The notes beneath the pieces are model-generated. The model saw nothing but the letters and a program-made list of their open reading frames with translations, was not told where the DNA came from and did not search any database. From NCBI RefSeq assembly GCF_015709455.1, contig NZ_JADNQW010000005.1, positions 806,001 to 870,000 on the forward strand: 64,000 bases of DNA, in the 5' to 3' direction. Below are positions 36,820-46,617 of this stretch, in pieces; within the stretch, counting starts at the first letter, position 1; every line of letters starts with the position of its first letter. Source of the stretch: Methylosinus sp. H3A. Its GTDB lineage: Bacteria; Pseudomonadota; Alphaproteobacteria; Rhizobiales; Beijerinckiaceae. The position numbers were made by a program, and so were the translations under genes.

Positions 36820-37851
36820 ATGACAAAGGCGCGCGACGACTTCACCCTGCTCTGGCTGCAGGCCGGCAGCTGCGGCGGCTGCACGATGGCGACGCTGGAG
36901 CGCGGCGCCGCCGGCTGGTTCGAGGAGCTGCGCGGCTTCGGCATCCGCCTCCTCTGGCATCCGAGCGTCAGCGAGGAGACCGGCGAGGAAGCGCGCGCCA
37001 TTCTCGCGCGCGTCGAGCGCGGCGAAACGAGGCTCGGCGCGCTCTGCATAGAGGGCTCGATACTGCACGGCCCGGAGGGCACCGGCCTCTTCAACAAGCT
37101 CTCGGGCACCGGCCGCAGCATGCTCGATTGGGCGCGCGCCCTCGCGCCGCGCGCCCAATATTGCGTGGCGGTGGGCAGTTGCGCCTCCTTCGGCGGCGTG
37201 CCCGCCGGCGCGCCCGATCCGACCGACGCCAGCGGGCTGCAATATTCCGGCGTCGATATGGGCGGGGCGCTCGGGCCGGATTATCGCTCGGTCAAAGGGC
37301 TGCCGGTCGTCAATGTCTCCGGCTGCGCGCCGCATCCGGGCTGGATCATGGAGACGCTGCTCGCGCTTTCGCTCGGCCGTTTCACGCGGGCGGATATGGA
37401 TGATTACGGCCGGCCGCGCATTTTCGCCGACCATCTCGCCCATCACGGCTGCAGCCGCAATGAATTCTACGAGTTCAAGGCCAGCGCCGAGGAGTTCTCC
37501 GAGCGCGGCTGTCTGATGGAGCATTTGGGCTGCAAGGCGACGCAGGCCGTGGGCGACTGCAATCAGCGCGCCTGGAACGGCGGCGGCTCCTGCACGCAGG
37601 CGGGCTCGACCTGCATCGCCTGCACCTCGCCGGGCTTCGAGGCGACGCGCGGCGTCCATCGCACGCCCAAGATCGGCGGCATTCCGGTCGGCCTGCCGCT
37701 CGACATGCCCAAGGCCTGGTTCGTCGCGCTGGCCGCGCTCTCCAAATCGGCGACGCCCAAGCGCGTGCGCGAGAACGCCCGCAGCGACCGTATCGCGCGC
37801 GGGCCGACGCCCGGCGCGGAGAAAAAGCCGGGCGGCGAGAAGAAGACATGA
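36820..37851 (+). CDS. hupU: Regulatory [NiFe]-hydrogenase small subunit (H2 sensor)
   Basis: This 343-residue subunit carries the three Fe-S clusters of a group 2b sensory hydrogenase. WLQAGSCGGCTMATLE holds the proximal cluster Cys pair, and HHGCSRNEFYEF, GCLMEHLGCKA and CNQRAWNGGGSC with CIACTSPGFE supply further cluster ligands. The absence of a Tat signal and of a C-terminal membrane anchor distinguishes it from HupS. ATG 36820 gives MTKARDDF. A charged tail of about 30 residues (GPTPGAEKKPGG) follows the conserved part. It overlaps hupV by 4 bp. Confidence 0.95.
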   Translation: MTKARDDFTLLWLQAGSCGGCTMATLERGAAGWFEELRGFGIRLLWHPSVSEETGEEARAILARVERGETRLGALCIEGSILHGPEGTGLFNKLSGTGRSMLDWARALAPRAQYCVAVGSCASFGGVPAGAPDPTDASGLQYSGVDMGGALGPDYRSVKGLPVVNVSGCAPHPGWIMETLLALSLGRFTRADMDDYGRPRIFADHLAHHGCSRNEFYEFKASAEEFSERGCLMEHLGCKATQAVGDCNQRAWNGGGSCTQAGSTCIACTSPGFEATRGVHRTPKIGGIPVGLPLDMPKAWFVALAALSKSATPKRVRENARSDRIARGPTPGAEKKPGGEKKT

Positions 37852-39299
37852 GCCGCATCGTCATCGGGCCGTTCAATCGCGTCGAGGGCGATCTCGAGGT
37901 GACGCTCGATGTCGAAAACGGAATCGTGCGCGAGGCGCGCGTCTCGGCCTCGCTCTATAGAGGCTTCGAGCAATTGCTGCTCGGCCGTCCCGCCGGCGAC
38001 GCGCTGGCGATCGCCCCGCGCATCTGCGGCATATGCTCGGTCTCGCAATCTCTGGCCGCCGCCGCCGTGCTGCGCGCCGCTCAGCCGATCGCGCCGGCGC
38101 CAAATGGGCTCATCGCGACCAATATCGCCCATGCGGCCGAGAATATCGCCGACCATCTGACGCATTTCTACGTTTTCTTCATGCCGGATTTCGCCCGCGC
38201 CGCCTATGCCGGCCGGCCTTGGCACGAAGCGACAGAAGCGCGCTTCAAGGCCGTCTCCGGCGCGGCGCTGCGCGAGGCGCTGCCGGCGCGGGCGCGGCTG
38301 CTCGAGACGATGGGGCTGATCGCCGGCAAATGGCCGCACAGCCTCGCCTTCCGGCCCGGCGGCGTCACGCGGGCGCTGGCGCTCGGCGATGAAATGCGGC
38401 TCCTCGCTCTCATCGCGGATTTTCGCGCCTTCCTCGAGCGCGCGCTCTTTTCCGCGCCGCTCGACGCGGTGATCGGCCTCGCCTCGGCGCGAGAGCTCGA
38501 TCGTTTCGTGGAAGGCGCCGGCGCGGCCGGAGATTTCGCGACCTTCATCCGCATCGCGCGCGATCTTGGCCTCGAGGAGATGGGGCCCGGTCCTGGCCTG
38601 CTGCTCACCGCCGGAGCCTATCTGGGGCCGGAAGGCCATCGCTTTCCCGCCGGCCTGCTCGACTGCGCGACCGCCCTGCTGCGCGAGCCGCCGCTCTCGC
38701 GCGTCGAGGAAGATGTCTCCCACGCCTATATGCGCGACACCGCCGCCGACCCCGCCCGCGCCGAGACGCTTCCCGACATGCGCCGCGAGGGGGCCTATAG
38801 TTTCGCCAAGGCGCCGCGGCTCGAGGGGCGCGCCGTCGAGGTCGGCGCATTGGCGCGCCAGGCCGTCGCCGGCCATCCGCTGATCCGCGATCTTCTGGCG
38901 CGGCGCGGCGCCTCCAATGTCTTCGCCCGCATCGTCGCGCGAGTTCTGGAGATCGCACTGCTGACGCGCGCGATGGAGGACTGGACGCGCGCGCTGGCGC
39001 CGCGCGAGCCCTATTGCGTCGCCGACGCGCCGCTCGCCGATGGACCTTTCGTCGGCTTCGTGGAGGCGGCGCGCGGGACGCTCGGCCATTGGGCGACCTT
39101 CCGCGACGGCCAGATCGAGCGCTATCAGATCATCGCGCCGACGACCTGGAACTTCTCCCCGCGCGACGCCGCCGGCAATCCCGGCCCGCTGGAGCAGGCG
39201 CTCGCCGGCCTCGCGGTCGGCGAAGAGGGCGCGACGAATGTCGCAGTGCAGCATATCGTGCGCTCCTTCGATCCTTGCATGGTCTGCACGGCGCATTGA
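37848..39299 (+). CDS. hupV: Regulatory [NiFe]-hydrogenase large subunit (H2 sensor)
   Basis: This 483-residue large subunit holds the Ni-Fe centre. RICGICSVS near residue 60 and the C-terminal DPCMVCTAH provide the four Cys ligands. The protein ends directly at that His, so there is no peptide for a maturation protease to remove, as expected for HupV/HoxC sensors. Together with HupU it binds H2 in the cytosol and signals to the kinase HupT. Confidence 0.96.
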   Translation: MSRIVIGPFNRVEGDLEVTLDVENGIVREARVSASLYRGFEQLLLGRPAGDALAIAPRICGICSVSQSLAAAAVLRAAQPIAPAPNGLIATNIAHAAENIADHLTHFYVFFMPDFARAAYAGRPWHEATEARFKAVSGAALREALPARARLLETMGLIAGKWPHSLAFRPGGVTRALALGDEMRLLALIADFRAFLERALFSAPLDAVIGLASARELDRFVEGAGAAGDFATFIRIARDLGLEEMGPGPGLLLTAGAYLGPEGHRFPAGLLDCATALLREPPLSRVEEDVSHAYMRDTAADPARAETLPDMRREGAYSFAKAPRLEGRAVEVGALARQAVAGHPLIRDLLARRGASNVFARIVARVLEIALLTRAMEDWTRALAPREPYCVADAPLADGPFVGFVEAARGTLGHWATFRDGQIERYQIIAPTTWNFSPRDAAGNPGPLEQALAGLAVGEEGATNVAVQHIVRSFDPCMVCTAH

Positions 39300-39305
39300 C
39301 TGTCT

Positions 39306-39333
39306 AGTGGCTTTCCGCGGCTGGAAAGCCACT
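39306..39333. promoter_or_regulatory. Inverted repeat GTGGCTTTCC/GGAAAGCCAC after hupV
   Basis: AGTGGCTTTCC and GGAAAGCCACT form an 11-bp perfect inverted repeat around GCGGCT. It lies about 90 bp upstream of the sigma-54 promoter of hupS and contains CTGGAAAG (39321-39328), a motif repeated at 39387 and ahead of hupG. It may be an activator site for HoxA/HupR. It could instead be the hupV terminator, but no T tract follows. CCGAA-tt-TTCGG at 39360 is a second small inverted repeat nearby. Confidence 0.5.
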
Positions 39334-39413
39334 TCTCCTCGCGGAGCCCTCGGGGAGCGCCGAATTTTCGGCAATCGCCTGACAGCCTGGAAAGATTCTC
39401 CTTACCCTCGCGC

Positions 39414-39428
39414 TGGCCCGCAACTTGC
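39414..39428 (+). promoter_or_regulatory. Sigma-54 promoter of hupSLC
   Basis: TGGCCCG-N4-TTGC matches the -24/-12 consensus TGGCACG-N4-TTGC with one change. It lies 61 bp upstream of the hupS start and 3' of the inverted repeat and CTGGAAAG motifs, as expected for an NtrC-type activated promoter. Confidence 0.8.
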
Positions 39429-39489
39429 GCACATTCCTGCAAGCGGCGCCGTCGCGCGAATGCCGCATTGCACAAGGGTGGGGAAGGAC

Positions 39490-40563
39490 ATGGCCGCCAT
39501 CGAAACCTTCTACGACGTCATTCGTCGTCAGGGCGTCACGCGCCGCAGCTTCACGAAATTCTGCTCGCTCACCGCCGCGAGCCTCGGCCTCGGTCAGACC
39601 GCGGCGACGCAAATGGCGCAGGCGCTGGAGACCAAGCCGCGCATTCCAGTGATCTGGATGCATGGGCTCGAATGCACCTGCTGCTCGGAGAGCTTCATCC
39701 GCTCGGCGCATCCGCTCGCCAAGGACGTCGTGCTGTCGATGATCTCGCTCGACTATGACGACACGATCATGGCCGCCGCCGGACATCAGGCCGAGGCGAT
39801 CCTCGAGGAGACGAAGGAAAAGTACAAGGGCAAGTATATTCTGGCCGTCGAGGGCAATCCGCCGCTGAACGAAGGCGGCATGTTCTGCATCGACGGCGGC
39901 AAGCCCTTCGTCGAAAAGCTGAAATGGATGGCCGAGGACGCCATGGCGATCATCGCCTGGGGCGCCTGCGCCTCCTGGGGCTGCGTGCAGGCGGCCAAGC
40001 CCAATCCGACGCAGGCGACGCCGATCGACAAGGTCATCAAGGACAAGCCGATCATCAAGGTGCCGGGCTGCCCGCCCATCGCCGAGGTGATGACCGGCGT
40101 CGTCACCTTCGTCACCACTTTCGGCAGACTGCCGGAGCTCGACCGGCAGGGCCGGCCGAAAATGTTCTATTCGCAGCGCATCCACGACAAATGCTACCGC
40201 CGCCCGCATTTCGACGCCGGCCAATTCGTCGAGGAATGGGACGATGAGGCGGCGCGCAAGGGCCATTGCCTCTATAAAATGGGCTGCAAGGGTCCGACCA
40301 CCTACAACGCCTGCTCCACCGTGCGCTGGAATGGCGGCGTCTCCTTCCCCATCCAGTCCGGCCATGGCTGCATCGGCTGCTCGGAAGAGGATTTCTGGGA
40401 CAAGGGCTCCTTCTACGACCGGCTGACCAAGATCAACCAGTTCGGCATAGAGCATAACGCCGATGAGGTGGGCCTCGCGGCCGCAGCCGTCGTCGGCGGC
40501 GCCGTCGCCGTCCATGCGGGCGTCACCGCGGTGAAGCGCATCACGACCAAGCACGAAGGGTAG
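39490..40563 (+). CDS. hupS: Uptake [NiFe]-hydrogenase small subunit
   Basis: This 357-residue precursor has a Tat signal with RRSFTKF and a hydrophobic stretch, so the folded dimer is exported to the periplasmic face. [14 protein letters not shown] ligates the proximal cluster, and [20 protein letters not shown] and CSTVRWNGG...CIGCSE the others. The C-terminal helix [19 protein letters not shown] anchors it to the membrane next to HupC. ATG 39490 follows GGGTGGGGAAGG; ATG 39460 is a less likely longer start. Confidence 0.97.
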   Translation: MAAIETFYDVIRRQGVTRRSFTKFCSLTAASLGLGQTAATQMAQALETKPRIPVIWMHGLECTCCSESFIRSAHPLAKDVVLSMISLDYDDTIMAAAGHQAEAILEETKEKYKGKYILAVEGNPPLNEGGMFCIDGGKPFVEKLKWMAEDAMAIIAWGACASWGCVQAAKPNPTQATPIDKVIKDKPIIKVPGCPPIAEVMTGVVTFVTTFGRLPELDRQGRPKMFYSQRIHDKCYRRPHFDAGQFVEEWDDEAARKGHCLYKMGCKGPTTYNACSTVRWNGGVSFPIQSGHGCIGCSEEDFWDKGSFYDRLTKINQFGIEHNADEVGLAAAAVVGGAVAVHAGVTAVKRITTKHEG

Positions 40564-40582
40564 GGAGCAAAAGCGCGCGCCC

Positions 40583-40715
40583 CCTCGCCCTCATGCTGAG
40601 GAGGCTCCGCAGGAGCCGTCTTAAAAGCACGAGGGCGAGGCTCCAGAGGGCGCGCGTGACGGCTCCCTCGTCCTTCGAGACGCGGCCTGCGGCCGCTCCT
40701 CAGGATGAGGGAGCC
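40583..40715. repeat. Double palindromic repeat between hupS and hupL
   Basis: Two inverted repeats lie back to back: CCTCGCCCTC (40583-40592) with GAGGGCGAGG (40631-40640), and GGCTCCCTC (40661-40669) with GAGGGAGCC (40707-40715). The second encloses CCTTCGAGACGCGGCCTGCG and CTCCTCAGGATGAGGG, a common intergenic repeat type in rhizobial-order genomes. It separates genes that normally abut and may tune mRNA stability or partial termination. Confidence 0.75.
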
Positions 40716-40767
40716 TTCGCCCAATACCCTGAACACAAGAAGCAAACGCCGCCGAGGAAACGCGATC

Positions 40768-42558
<1,791 letters not shown>

Positions 42559-42572
42559 GCGGAGGCAAGATC

Positions 42573-43298
42573 ATGACCGAGGCGACGCAAGTCCATGGCG
42601 TTCTGGACAGCCACGGCGAGAAAGCCGCGGAACTGCAGAGCGTCTATGTCTATGAAGCGCCGGTGCGGCTATGGCACTGGATCAATGCCGCGGCGATCGT
42701 CGTGCTGGCGACGACGGGCTATTTCATCGCCTCGCCCTTGCCCTCGACGCCCGGCGAGGCGAGCTCGCAATTCCTGATGGGCTACATCCGCTTCGCGCAT
42801 TTCTCGGCGGGCTATGTGCTGGCCGTGGCCCTGCTGATGCGCATCTATTGGGCCTTTGTCGGCAATGAGCACGCCAAGCAGATTTTCTATCTGCCGGTGT
42901 GGGACCGCCAATGGCTGTCGGGCGTTCTCTACGAGGCGCGTTGGTACGCCTTTCTCGTGAAGCAGCCGAAGAAATATATCGGGCATAATCCGCTCGGCCA
43001 TCTCATCATGTTCTTCTTCATGCTGCTGCTGACCTTCCTGGTGGTGACGGGCTTCGCGCTCTACTCGGAGGGGGAGGGGCGCGACAGCTGGCAATATAAA
43101 TTGTTCGGCTGGGTGTTCTTGATCTGGCCGAACAGCCAGGACGTCCACACTTGGCATCATTTGGCCATGTGGGGCGTCATTCTCTTCGTCATCATCCATA
43201 TCTACACCGCGGTGCGCGAGGATATCGTGTCGCGCCAGAGCCTCATCTCCTCGATGGTCTCCGGCGAGCGCGTGTTCCGCGACGAGGCCGACAAGTGA
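42573..43298 (+). CDS. hupC: Hydrogenase b-type cytochrome subunit
   Basis: This 241-residue membrane protein has four helices. Heme-ligand histidines are seen in RLWHWINAAAI, FAHFSAGYVLAVA, GHNPLGHLIMFFF and HTWHHLAMWGV. It takes electrons from HupS and passes them to ubiquinone. It is 14 bp after hupL, with GGAGG upstream. Confidence 0.97.
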   Translation: MTEATQVHGVLDSHGEKAAELQSVYVYEAPVRLWHWINAAAIVVLATTGYFIASPLPSTPGEASSQFLMGYIRFAHFSAGYVLAVALLMRIYWAFVGNEHAKQIFYLPVWDRQWLSGVLYEARWYAFLVKQPKKYIGHNPLGHLIMFFFMLLLTFLVVTGFALYSEGEGRDSWQYKLFGWVFLIWPNSQDVHTWHHLAMWGVILFVIIHIYTAVREDIVSRQSLISSMVSGERVFRDEADK

Positions 43299-43341
43299 GT
43301 CGTCGCGCGGCGACGGGGCGAGGGACAGCTGAGGAGACGCC

Positions 43342-43923
43342 ATGCGCACTCTCATTCTCGGCATAGGCAATATTCTCTGGGCGGACGAAGGCTTCGGCGT
43401 CCGCGTCGTCGAGGAATTCCACGCGCGCTATGAAACCGGCCCCGATGTGACCGTGCTCGACGGCGGCACGCAGGGCCTCTATCTCGTGCAATTCGTCGAA
43501 GCCTGCGACCAGCTTCTCGTCTTCGACGCGATCGATTACGGCCTCGAGCCCGGAACCTTGCGCATCGTGCGCGACTCAGAGGTTCCGCGCTTCATGGGCG
43601 CGAAAAAGATGAGCCTGCATCAGACCGGCTTTCAGGAGGTGCTCTCCGCCGCCGATCTGCTCGGCCGCTATCCGTCGCGCCTCGCGCTCATCGGTTGCCA
43701 ACCGCAAGACCTCGAGGACTGGGGCGGCCCGCTGACGGCGCCGGTCGCCACCGCGATCGAGCCGGCGCTCGCTGCGGCGCTCGAAACGCTCAAAGAATGG
43801 GGCGTGGAGCTCCGCCCGCGAGCGAGAAGCGCGGAAACATTCCAACGCTTGCTGGCGCATGACCTCGACCAAAACGCTTATGAGAGGCGCCTCGACGGCG
43901 CCGATGAGGAGACGAGACCATGA
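43342..43923 (+). CDS. hupD: Hydrogenase maturation endopeptidase
   Basis: This 193-residue protein has ILGIGNILWADEGFGVRVVE, with the conserved Glu/Asp nickel ligands of the HybD/HyaD fold, DAIDYGLEPG and MSLHQTGFQEVL with the third ligand His. It removes the C-terminal peptide of HupL after nickel insertion. It overlaps the next gene by 4 bp (ATGA). Confidence 0.96.
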   Translation: MRTLILGIGNILWADEGFGVRVVEEFHARYETGPDVTVLDGGTQGLYLVQFVEACDQLLVFDAIDYGLEPGTLRIVRDSEVPRFMGAKKMSLHQTGFQEVLSAADLLGRYPSRLALIGCQPQDLEDWGGPLTAPVATAIEPALAAALETLKEWGVELRPRARSAETFQRLLAHDLDQNAYERRLDGADEETRP

Positions 43924-44156
43924 AAGCGATCCGTTTCGCGGCGTCCGCCGCCGCTTGGCTGCTTCCGGCGACGGCCATGGCGCATCCCGGCCTGCATCCG
44001 GACGATCTGGCTTATGACATCGCCCACGCCTTGACCGAGCCGGATCATCTCCTGACGATGACATTGTCGCTCGCCTGGGGCGCGATGATCGTCGCCGCGG
44101 CCTATTGGTTCAAGCCTTGGCGCGCATCGTCTTGGCGCGCGTCTTCTTGGCGTTGA
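43920..44156 (+). CDS. Small exported protein resembling the start of HupE
   Basis: This 78-residue protein has a signal peptide cut after AMA, then HPGLHPDDLAYDIAHALTEPDHLLTM and one membrane helix (LSLAWGAMIVAAAYWF). The HPG start and the xPxxxxDHLLxM pattern resemble the first part of the HupE/UreJ nickel permease family, which is about 190 residues with six helices, so this would be a short form or remnant. The tail WRASSWRASSWR comes from a small tandem duplication just before the stop. Its place between hupD and hupF suggests a hydrogenase-linked role. Confidence 0.7.
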   Translation: MKAIRFAASAAAWLLPATAMAHPGLHPDDLAYDIAHALTEPDHLLTMTLSLAWGAMIVAAAYWFKPWRASSWRASSWR

Positions 44157-44169
44157 CGGACCGCAGGCG

Positions 44170-44463
44170 ATGTGCGTCGGCTTTCCCATGACGGTGATCG
44201 AAGGCGACGCCTTCGGAGCGCTGTGCGAGCGCCGGGGCGAGAGACGCCCCGTGTCCATGGCGCTCGTCGGCGCGCAGCCGCCCGGGACGAAAGTGCTGGT
44301 GCATATCGATTCGGCGATCCGCGTTCTGGACCCGCTCGAGGCCGCGCAGATCGACGACGCGCTCGACGCCGTGGAAAAAGCGCTCGCCGGCGAGAATGTC
44401 GATCACCTCTTCGCCGATCTCGTCGACCGCGAGCCGCAGCTGCCGGATTTCCTGAGAAAATAG
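44170..44463 (+). CDS. hupF: Hydrogenase chaperone HupF (HypC family)
   Basis: This is a 97-residue HypC paralogue. The essential N-terminal MCVGFPMTVIEG keeps Cys2, which binds the iron-cyanide unit or HupL; GTKVLVHIDSAIRVLDP follows. The C-terminal helix is longer than in HypC (76 residues), as is usual for HupF, which protects HupL against oxygen during maturation. Confidence 0.93.
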   Translation: MCVGFPMTVIEGDAFGALCERRGERRPVSMALVGAQPPGTKVLVHIDSAIRVLDPLEAAQIDDALDAVEKALAGENVDHLFADLVDREPQLPDFLRK

Positions 44464-44469
44464 CAGCCG

Positions 44470-44547
44470 CTGGAAAGCTGCCCCACAAGGCGGTAAGCAT
44501 CTTTCCAGAACACCGACGCCGATCCGCAGCCGCGATCTGGAAAGCTG
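44470..44547. promoter_or_regulatory. CTGGAAAG motif cluster upstream of hupG
   Basis: CTGGAAAG at 44470 and its perfect inverted copy CTTTCCAG at 44501 are followed by a third direct copy at 44537; the first and third extend to CTGGAAAGCTG. The same 8-mer occurs twice upstream of the hupS sigma-54 promoter (39321 and 39387). Position and symmetry suit upstream activator sites, HoxA/HupR being the obvious candidate protein. Confidence 0.5.
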
Positions 44548-44591
44548 CTTTCGACTCAGTCACCTAGCTTGGCGCCCTCTCCGAGCGCCTA

Positions 44592-44606
44592 TGGCATGGC
44601 GATTGC
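44592..44606 (+). promoter_or_regulatory. Sigma-54 promoter upstream of hupG
   Basis: TGGCATG-N4-TTGC matches the -24/-12 consensus with one change, ending 34 bp before the hupG ATG. It gives the maturation genes hupGHIJK-hyp a second entry point under the same sigma factor as hupSLC. Confidence 0.75.
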
Positions 44607-44640
44607 GGCCTTTCGAGAAAGCAAAAAGGGAGGGTTTCGC

Positions 44641-45081
44641 ATGTCCGGGTCGTTGCAGCTGGCGCTGAGCGAGAAAGCCGGCGTCACTCTGCTGGACGAG
44701 ACTACGATCGACGCCTTTCTCGCGCCCTCGCCCGGCGCGCCCGCGCATACGCTGCTCTTCTTCGGCGGCGATCCGCAGCAGCGCAGCGAGACCCATGATG
44801 TGGCGATCATCTTTCCGCAGCTGATCGAAACCTTCGCCGATCGCCTGCGCGCCGCAATTGTCGCACCGGCCGCCGAAAAGGCGCTCGAAGCGCGCTTCAG
44901 CGTCTGCGTCTATCCGAGCCTCGTCGTGACCTATGGGCGCGAGACGCTCGGCGTGCTGCCGAAAGTCTATGATTGGGCGGAATATCTCTCGCGGATCGAG
45001 GCGCTGCTGCAATTGCAGACGCCGCCCGCGAAAGAGCCGCGCGTGCGCATCACCTTCACCGAAGGGGAAACGAGCTCATGA
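44641..45081 (+). CDS. hupG: Hydrogenase assembly protein HupG (HyaE/thioredoxin-like)
   Basis: This 146-residue protein has the thioredoxin-like fold of HyaE/HupG: TLLFFGGDPQQRSETHDVAIIFPQL, then FSVCVYPSLVVTYGRETLGVLPKV. It lacks a CxxC redox pair. Family members act as chaperones of the exported small subunit. It is the first gene behind the sigma-54 promoter at 44592, and it overlaps hupH by 4 bp. Confidence 0.9.
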   Translation: MSGSLQLALSEKAGVTLLDETTIDAFLAPSPGAPAHTLLFFGGDPQQRSETHDVAIIFPQLIETFADRLRAAIVAPAAEKALEARFSVCVYPSLVVTYGRETLGVLPKVYDWAEYLSRIEALLQLQTPPAKEPRVRITFTEGETSS

Positions 45082-45932
45082 AAGCCGGATTCTGGATCTC
45101 GCCGGAGGGCTCCGACGACGCGATGACGGTGATGCCGATCGGCTATGACGCCGAGGCGGAGACCAAACGCAGCGTCATCTCTTTTCTGGCGACGGCGAGC
45201 GGCGAGCAGGCCGTCGCCGAATGCCCGCGCACGGCCGCGCTGCTGCCGCAGCTCGCCGACGCGCTTCGAGCGCAGCGCGCCGACGCCCCCAGCCGACTGT
45301 TCGACATCACCGATTATGAGGAGAAAGAACGCGAGCTGATGGGCCAAGTGCTCGGCGAGGGCGAGGTGAGCGGCCTCGCCGTCCTCCCCGACGGCGTCAC
45401 CGCGCAAATACAAGAGGCCACTATGGCGGGCCTGTGGCGCGTCCGCTTCTCCGACGCCGAAGGCCGGCTCTCCGCCGATTATCTCGAGATCGCCGCCATA
45501 CCTCATGTCGTCGAGCGCGCTGCAGGCTTCACCGCGGAACGGCTGACGATCGGCGCGGAGCCCGAGGGCGCCATGAATGTCATGCCCATGCTCGCAGAGA
45601 TCGACGCCCGCATGCGCGCGCATCGGCCCGGGGATCCTTCCCATGTCGTCAATTTCTCGCTGCTGCCCGTGTCGGAGATCGATATGGAGCATCTGCAGCA
45701 GACGCTCGGCAACGGCCCCGTGCAACTGATCTCGCACGGCTATGGCTCGGCCAAGATCACCGCGACCGGCGCGCGCCATGTCTGGTCGGTGCAGTTCTTC
45801 AACGCCATGGGCACGATCATCCTCGACACGCTGGAGATCGGCGACACGCCGGCGGCCGCGTGCGCCGCCGACGAAGATTTCCACGATTCGGCGGAGCGTC
45901 TGCGCGAAATTCACGAGGCCTATTTCACATGA
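45078..45932 (+). CDS. hupH: Hydrogenase expression/formation protein HupH (HyaF-like)
   Basis: This 284-residue protein has the HyaF/HupH pattern: FDITDYEEKERELMGQVLGEGEVSG, QEATMAGLWRVRF, and the rubredoxin-like linker region GYGSAKITATGARHVWSVQFFNAMGTIILDTLEIGDTP. It is needed for assembly of the small-subunit Fe-S clusters in related systems. It overlaps both neighbours by 4 bp (ATGA). Confidence 0.94.
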   Translation: MKAGFWISPEGSDDAMTVMPIGYDAEAETKRSVISFLATASGEQAVAECPRTAALLPQLADALRAQRADAPSRLFDITDYEEKERELMGQVLGEGEVSGLAVLPDGVTAQIQEATMAGLWRVRFSDAEGRLSADYLEIAAIPHVVERAAGFTAERLTIGAEPEGAMNVMPMLAEIDARMRAHRPGDPSHVVNFSLLPVSEIDMEHLQQTLGNGPVQLISHGYGSAKITATGARHVWSVQFFNAMGTIILDTLEIGDTPAAACAADEDFHDSAERLREIHEAYFT

Positions 45933-46126
45933 GCGACGAAGCGCTTCGCGATATCGCGCCCGACGCGCGCATGGAATGCGGCGTTTGCTGGCATGTGTAT
46001 GACCCCGCCGAGGGCGATCCCGTCTGGCAGGTGCCGCCCGGCGTCGCCTTCGCCGATCTTCCGCGAGACTGGCGCTGCCCCGAATGCGACGCGCCGCGCG
46101 AGAAGTTCCTGAGGTGCGACACTTGA
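45929..46126 (+). CDS. hupI: Rubredoxin HupI
   Basis: This 65-residue rubredoxin has two Cys pairs, MECGVCWHVYDPAEGD and WRCPECDAPREKF, which bind one iron. In hup operons this rubredoxin helps small-subunit assembly in the presence of oxygen. The start overlaps the hupH stop, and the stop overlaps the TTG of hupJ. Confidence 0.96.
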   Translation: MSDEALRDIAPDARMECGVCWHVYDPAEGDPVWQVPPGVAFADLPRDWRCPECDAPREKFLRCDT

Positions 46127-46617
46127 GCGACGCCGCTGCGAGAGGCGCGAGGCTCGCGGATTTCTATCGCGGCGTCCACGAGACGGCGATGCGCGACTCC
46201 CCCGTCTGCAATGAGGCGCTCGCGGTGGAGGCGCTCGGCTTTCGCGATTTCGGCCCCTATGTCCTCGGCGTGGTGGTCACGCCCTGGTTCGCCAATCTCG
46301 TCGTCACGGCGCCCGGCCCCGACGCGCCTTTCCCGGACCACGCGCAGCTGAAGCTGCGCTTCCCCGCCGGCGATGTCGAATTCAATGTGAGCGAGATCGC
46401 GGGATTCGGGCGGATCGCCTCCTGCTCCTTGTTTTCACCTATGGACGACTTCGCCGACCATGAGGCGGCGACGCTTGCGGCACAGGCGTCGCTCGACGCG
46501 CTCTTCGATCCCAATCTCCACGAAGCGCCAAAGCGAGAGCCCGAACCCGCGGCCGAGCTCGACAGGAGAACATTGTTCGGAGGCCGCCGCCGCGCCGCCG
46601 GAGAGCTCGCGTCATGA
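46123..46617 (+). CDS. hupJ: Hydrogenase assembly chaperone HupJ (HybE family)
   Basis: This 164-residue protein has the HybE-like core MRDSPVCNEALAVEALGF, VTPWFANLVV and FGRIASCSLFSPMDDFADHEAA. HybE-type proteins escort the large subunit and check cofactor loading before Tat export. TTG 46123 overlaps the hupI stop as TTGA, with GAGG 9 bp upstream, so the two are translationally coupled. It overlaps hupK by 4 bp. Confidence 0.92.
   Translation: MSDAAARGARLADFYRGVHETAMRDSPVCNEALAVEALGFRDFGPYVLGVVVTPWFANLVVTAPGPDAPFPDHAQLKLRFPAGDVEFNVSEIAGFGRIASCSLFSPMDDFADHEAATLAAQASLDALFDPNLHEAPKREPEPAAELDRRTLFGGRRRAAGELAS

Noticed and set aside
35191..37659. Long open frame (822 codons) antisense to the porin and hupU
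   Set aside because: It spans two well-supported genes of the other strand and has no motif; it is a codon-bias shadow.
39306..39333. Inverted repeat as a simple hupV terminator
   Set aside because: No T tract follows and it shares its core with the motif ahead of hupG. A regulatory role is preferred, though termination is not excluded.
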